Source: Agromyces sp. LHK192
GTDB lineage: Bacteria; Actinomycetota; Actinomycetes; Actinomycetales; Microbacteriaceae
Assembly: GCF_004006235.1 (NCBI RefSeq)
Contig: NZ_CP034753.1
Span: forward strand, 3,782,001-3,846,000
Direction of reading: 5' to 3'
Length of the DNA: 64,000 nucleotides
Shown here: positions 61,354 to 64,000 of the stretch, piece after piece
Position numbering within the stretch: the stretch's first letter is position 1
How the letters are laid out: each line of letters opens with the position of its first letter
Program-made: the position numbers and the translations under genes
Notes under the pieces: generated by a model
The model's database searches: none
Seen by the model: only the letters and a program-made list of their open reading frames with translations
Told to the model about the DNA's origin: nothing

Positions 61354-62253
61354 ATGGCGGCGAAACCAGAGCCGAAGTCCGCGAGTGTCGCAGATCCTGC
61401 GACCAACGCGGGCGCGGCTGCGCTGCCCGTCGAATTCCACGGGCTCGGGCGAGCCTTTCCGTCGTCGACCGGGGAGCGCCCGGTGCTCCGCGACGTCGAC
61501 CTCGTCGTCGAACCGGGTGAGATCCTCGCGATCCTCGGGCCGAGCGGATGCGGCAAGTCGACCCTCCTGCGCATCGCCGGCGGGCTCGACCGCCCGACCT
61601 CCGGCGACGTGACGATCGACGGCGTCGCCGTCGACCCGTTCGACACGCGCTGCGCCGTCGGATTCCAGGAGCCGCGACTGCTGCCCTGGCGCTCCGTCGC
61701 CCAGAACGTCGCGCTCGGTCTGCCCCGCGGCACCCCGCGCGCGGCCTCGCGCGAGCAGGTCGACCGGCTGCTCGATCTCGTCGGGCTCGCCGACTTCGCC
61801 GGCCACCGTCCGCGCGAGATCTCCGGCGGCATGGCCCAGCGCACCTCGCTCGCGCGTGCGCTCGCCCGCAACCCCTCGGTGCTGCTGCTCGACGAGCCGT
61901 TCGGCGCGCTCGACGCCCTCACCCGGCTCAAGATGCAGGACCTCCTGCTCGACGTGCACGCGGCCGAGCCGACCACGGTGCTGCTCGTGACCCACGACGT
62001 CGACGAGGCGCTGCAACTGGCCGACCGCATCATCCTGCTCGGCGCGGAACCCGACGGCGACGAACTCGGCCCTGCCCGGCCCGGCGCTGTCATCCGCCAG
62101 ACCGTCGTCGTGCCCGGTTCCCGGCCGCGCGACCGCGGATCCGCCGAACTCGCCGAACTCCGCGGGCGCCTGCTCGACGGCCTCGGCATCGACCGCCACG
62201 GTGCCGCCCGCGGCATCCCGTCGACCACCACCATCCCCGCCTTCCCCTACTAG
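61354..62253 (+). CDS. ABC transporter ATP-binding protein (SsuB-type)
   Basis: A 299-residue ATPase: Walker A GPSGCGKST (about 63-71), Q-loop GFQEPRLLPWRSV, signature ISGGMAQRTSLARAL, Walker B VLLLDEPFGALD and switch His in VTHDVDEA. FQEPRLLPW is typical of sulfonate/taurine systems. The C-terminal 60 residues, with PGAVIRQTVVVPGSRPRDRGS, match the SsuB tail. GGGAG precedes the ATG. First gene of the importer, before the binding protein. Confidence 0.92.
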   Translation: MAAKPEPKSASVADPATNAGAAALPVEFHGLGRAFPSSTGERPVLRDVDLVVEPGEILAILGPSGCGKSTLLRIAGGLDRPTSGDVTIDGVAVDPFDTRCAVGFQEPRLLPWRSVAQNVALGLPRGTPRAASREQVDRLLDLVGLADFAGHRPREISGGMAQRTSLARALARNPSVLLLDEPFGALDALTRLKMQDLLLDVHAAEPTTVLLVTHDVDEALQLADRIILLGAEPDGDELGPARPGAVIRQTVVVPGSRPRDRGSAELAELRGRLLDGLGIDRHGAARGIPSTTTIPAFPY

Positions 62254-62339
62254 GCGCCGCCCGACCAGAGCCCGCCGGCACCGATCCGGCACCACCCACC
62301 CGCAGCAACCACAGCACCCCCACAGCACGAGGAGTCCCC

Positions 62340-63377
62340 ATGCCCCGCATCCGCACCATCCGCGCCGCGCTCGTCGCGGGCGCCGCCGCGAGCGCCCTGC
62401 TGCTCACCGGTTGCGTCGCCGGCGAGGGCCAGGCCGCACAGCCCGAGCCCGCGGCATCCGAGGGGGAGGCCGTCTCGCTGGAGGGCCAGACCCTCGCGAT
62501 CGACTTCGCCACGTACAACCCGCTGAGCCTCATCATCAAGGACCAGGGCTGGCTCGAGGACGCCGGCCTCGAGGTCACCTGGGTGCAGTCGGCCGGGTCG
62601 AACAAGGCCAACGAGGCGCTGCGCGCCGGCGCGATCGAGGTCGGTTCGACCGCCGGCTCGGCAGCCCTCCTGGCCCGCTCGAACGGCTCGCCGATCCAGG
62701 TCATCGACATCTACTCGCAGCCCGAGTGGGCGGCGCTCGTGACGGTCGACGGCAAGGGCGTCGAGTCGGTCGAAGACCTCAAGGGCAAGCAGGTCGCCGC
62801 CACCAAGGGCACCGACCCCTACTTCTTCCTCCTCCAGTCGCTCGAGGCCGAGGGCGTCGAGCCCGACGAGATCACGGTGCAGAACCTGCAGCACGCCGAC
62901 GGCTGGGCCGCCCTGCAGAACGGCTCGGTCGACGCGTGGGCGGGCCTCGACCCGATCATGGCCGGCGCCGAGGAAGCCGGCGCGAGCCTGTTCTACCGCA
63001 ACGTCGACTTCAACTCGTACGGGTTCCTGAACGCGACCGAGGACTTCATCGCGAACAAGCCCGAGGTCGCGCAGGCCGTCGTCGACGCGTACGAGCAGGC
63101 GCGCGCCTGGGCCGAGGAGAACCCCGAGGAGACCGCCGCGATCCTCGCCGAGGTCGCCGGCCTCGACGAGGCCGTCGCCACCAAGGTGATCACCGAGCGC
63201 TCGAACCTCGACGTCGACAACGTCCCCGGCGACGCGCAGGTCGCGGTGCTCGAGAAGATCGGCCCGATCTTCGTGGAGCTCGGCGACGTCGCCACCCAGC
63301 AGCAGGTGGACGACGCGCTCGACACGCTCATCAACGACGAGTTCGCCACGCAGGCCGACCCGGCCCGCTTCGAGTAA
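62340..63377 (+). CDS. ABC transporter substrate-binding lipoprotein (aliphatic sulfonate/SsuA-type)
   Basis: A 345-residue binding protein. The lipobox LLTGC is at about residue 21-25. The SsuA pattern follows: LAIDFATYNPLSLIIKDQGWLEDAGLEVTWVQSAGSNKANEALRAGAIEVGSTAGSAALLARSNGSPI. VESVEDLKGKQVAATKGTDPYFFLLQSL forms the second lobe entry. GAGGAG is five bases before the ATG. Likely ligands are alkyl sulfonates, but the family also binds other small anions. Confidence 0.9.
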   Translation: MPRIRTIRAALVAGAAASALLLTGCVAGEGQAAQPEPAASEGEAVSLEGQTLAIDFATYNPLSLIIKDQGWLEDAGLEVTWVQSAGSNKANEALRAGAIEVGSTAGSAALLARSNGSPIQVIDIYSQPEWAALVTVDGKGVESVEDLKGKQVAATKGTDPYFFLLQSLEAEGVEPDEITVQNLQHADGWAALQNGSVDAWAGLDPIMAGAEEAGASLFYRNVDFNSYGFLNATEDFIANKPEVAQAVVDAYEQARAWAEENPEETAAILAEVAGLDEAVATKVITERSNLDVDNVPGDAQVAVLEKIGPIFVELGDVATQQQVDDALDTLINDEFATQADPARFE

Positions 63378-63386
63378 GGCCTCACC

Positions 63387-64000
63387 ATGACGGATGCCTC
63401 GCGCACGACGCGCACGGACGAACGGGCGGATGCCCCGGTGACCTCGGTCGACCGCGCGTTCGCCGCGCCCGTGGCCGAGCGCGGCCTCGGCGTCGCGACC
63501 GCGGGCCCGCTCGGCCCGTCGGGTGTCGACCGCGTCGGCGCCGAGGCATCCGTCACGTCCGTCGCCGGAACAGGCTCCGGCACGGCCCCCACGACCGGCC
63601 GTCGGCGCCTCGTCGACCGCCGCTGGTTCCGCATCGTCGGCGGCGCGCTCATCCCGGTCGTGCTGCTCGCGACCTGGCAGATCGTCTCGACGTCGGGCGC
63701 CGTGCCCGTGTCGATGCTGCCGAGCCCCGAGATGGTGTGGCTCGCCGCGGTGGACCTCGCGCAGCGCGGCCTGCTCGGCCTGTACGTCGCGATCTCGACG
63801 CAGCGGGTGTTCATCGGCTTCGCGTTCGGTGCGGCGTTCGGCCTGCTGTTCGGCGCGATCGTCGGACTCTCGAGGCTCGGCGACATCCTGCTCTCCCCGA
63901 CGCTCGGCGCGATCCGCGCGGTGCCGTCGCTCGCCTGGGTGCCGCTGCTGATCCTCTGGTTCAAGATCGGCGAGGAGTCGAAGATCATCCTGATCGCGAT
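63387..64000 (+). CDS. ABC transporter permease (SsuC-type), partial
   Basis: The first 204 residues of a permease cut by the right edge. A hydrophilic, Ala/Thr-rich N-terminal tail of about 75 residues precedes the first helix (VGGALIPVVLLATWQIV). SMLPSPEMVWLAAVDLAQRGLLGLYVAISTQRVFIGFAFGAAFGLLFGAIVGLSRLGD and AVPSLAWVPLLILWFKIGEESKI are typical SsuC segments. It follows the binding-protein gene by nine bases. The N-terminal tail is longer than usual. Confidence 0.9.
   Translation, partial: MTDASRTTRTDERADAPVTSVDRAFAAPVAERGLGVATAGPLGPSGVDRVGAEASVTSVAGTGSGTAPTTGRRRLVDRRWFRIVGGALIPVVLLATWQIVSTSGAVPVSMLPSPEMVWLAAVDLAQRGLLGLYVAISTQRVFIGFAFGAAFGLLFGAIVGLSRLGDILLSPTLGAIRAVPSLAWVPLLILWFKIGEESKIILIA

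Overview
The window is a very GC-rich, densely coded actinobacterial chromosome segment. Codon use, the frequent ggatgc/gcatcc words, leaderless promoters, LxxC lipoproteins and F420 genes fit a Microbacteriaceae-like soil organism. The genus is inference. 59 protein genes are called, most in overlapping operons (ATGA, GTGA or TGATG junctions). There is no gene-free stretch longer than about 300 bases. No rRNA, tRNA, CRISPR array, insertion sequence or prophage was seen.

Layout. 1-8.9 kb (minus): a peptide/nickel-type ABC importer cut by the left edge, then a nucleoside hydrolase, ribokinase, a 1011-residue septum-formation-like membrane protein and pyrE. 9-12.8 kb: a ThrE-type exporter, a 43-residue membrane protein, a LysR regulator and an enoyl-CoA hydratase/isomerase. 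12.8-23.1 kb (minus): a nine-gene operon encoding uptake and breakdown of a hydantoin/dihydropyrimidine-type ring (ABC importer, F420-type LLM oxidoreductase, dihydropyrimidinase, beta-ureidopropionase, beta-aminotransferase, methylmalonate/malonate-semialdehyde dehydrogenase), facing a divergent MocR regulator. 24.9-30.4 kb: an MprF-like membrane protein and a frameshifted Calx-beta/HYR surface protein. 30.6-49.9 kb: cofD, then a second catabolic region with a LigAB-like pair, amidohydrolase, CoA-transferase, zinc-type dehydrogenase, ABC importer, RidA, LLM oxidoreductase, cyclic amidohydrolase and alpha/beta hydrolase. It also holds an Fe/B12-type importer, fgd with cofC, and a GntR regulator. 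50-60.6 kb: gamma-glutamyltransferase, a degenerate uridine-kinase-like protein, a second fgd, a second cofC with another LLM enzyme and cofE, and single genes (AraC, DUF1761, DUF6328, xth, SDR). 60.7-64 kb: a GNAT gene and an SsuABC/TauABC-type importer cut by the right edge.

How the parts work together. Five near-identical 17-bp palindromes (consensus TTGGATAC-N-GTATCCAA) lie at 36019, 36156, 43911, 49017 and 49916. They precede both arms of the second catabolic region, the cofC-fgd pair and the GntR gene itself. The simplest reading is one GntR regulon that switches on a catabolic pathway together with the enzymes that make F420 and reduce it with glucose-6-phosphate. The LLM, RidA, alpha/beta hydrolase, amidohydrolase and importer set resembles the Rut uracil pathway in parts list, but with an F420-type LLM enzyme. 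The substrate cannot be read from the sequence. This is the best candidate for an undescribed system. A separate F420-type LLM enzyme sits in the pyrimidine-type operon, where a dihydropyrimidine dehydrogenase would be expected and none is seen.
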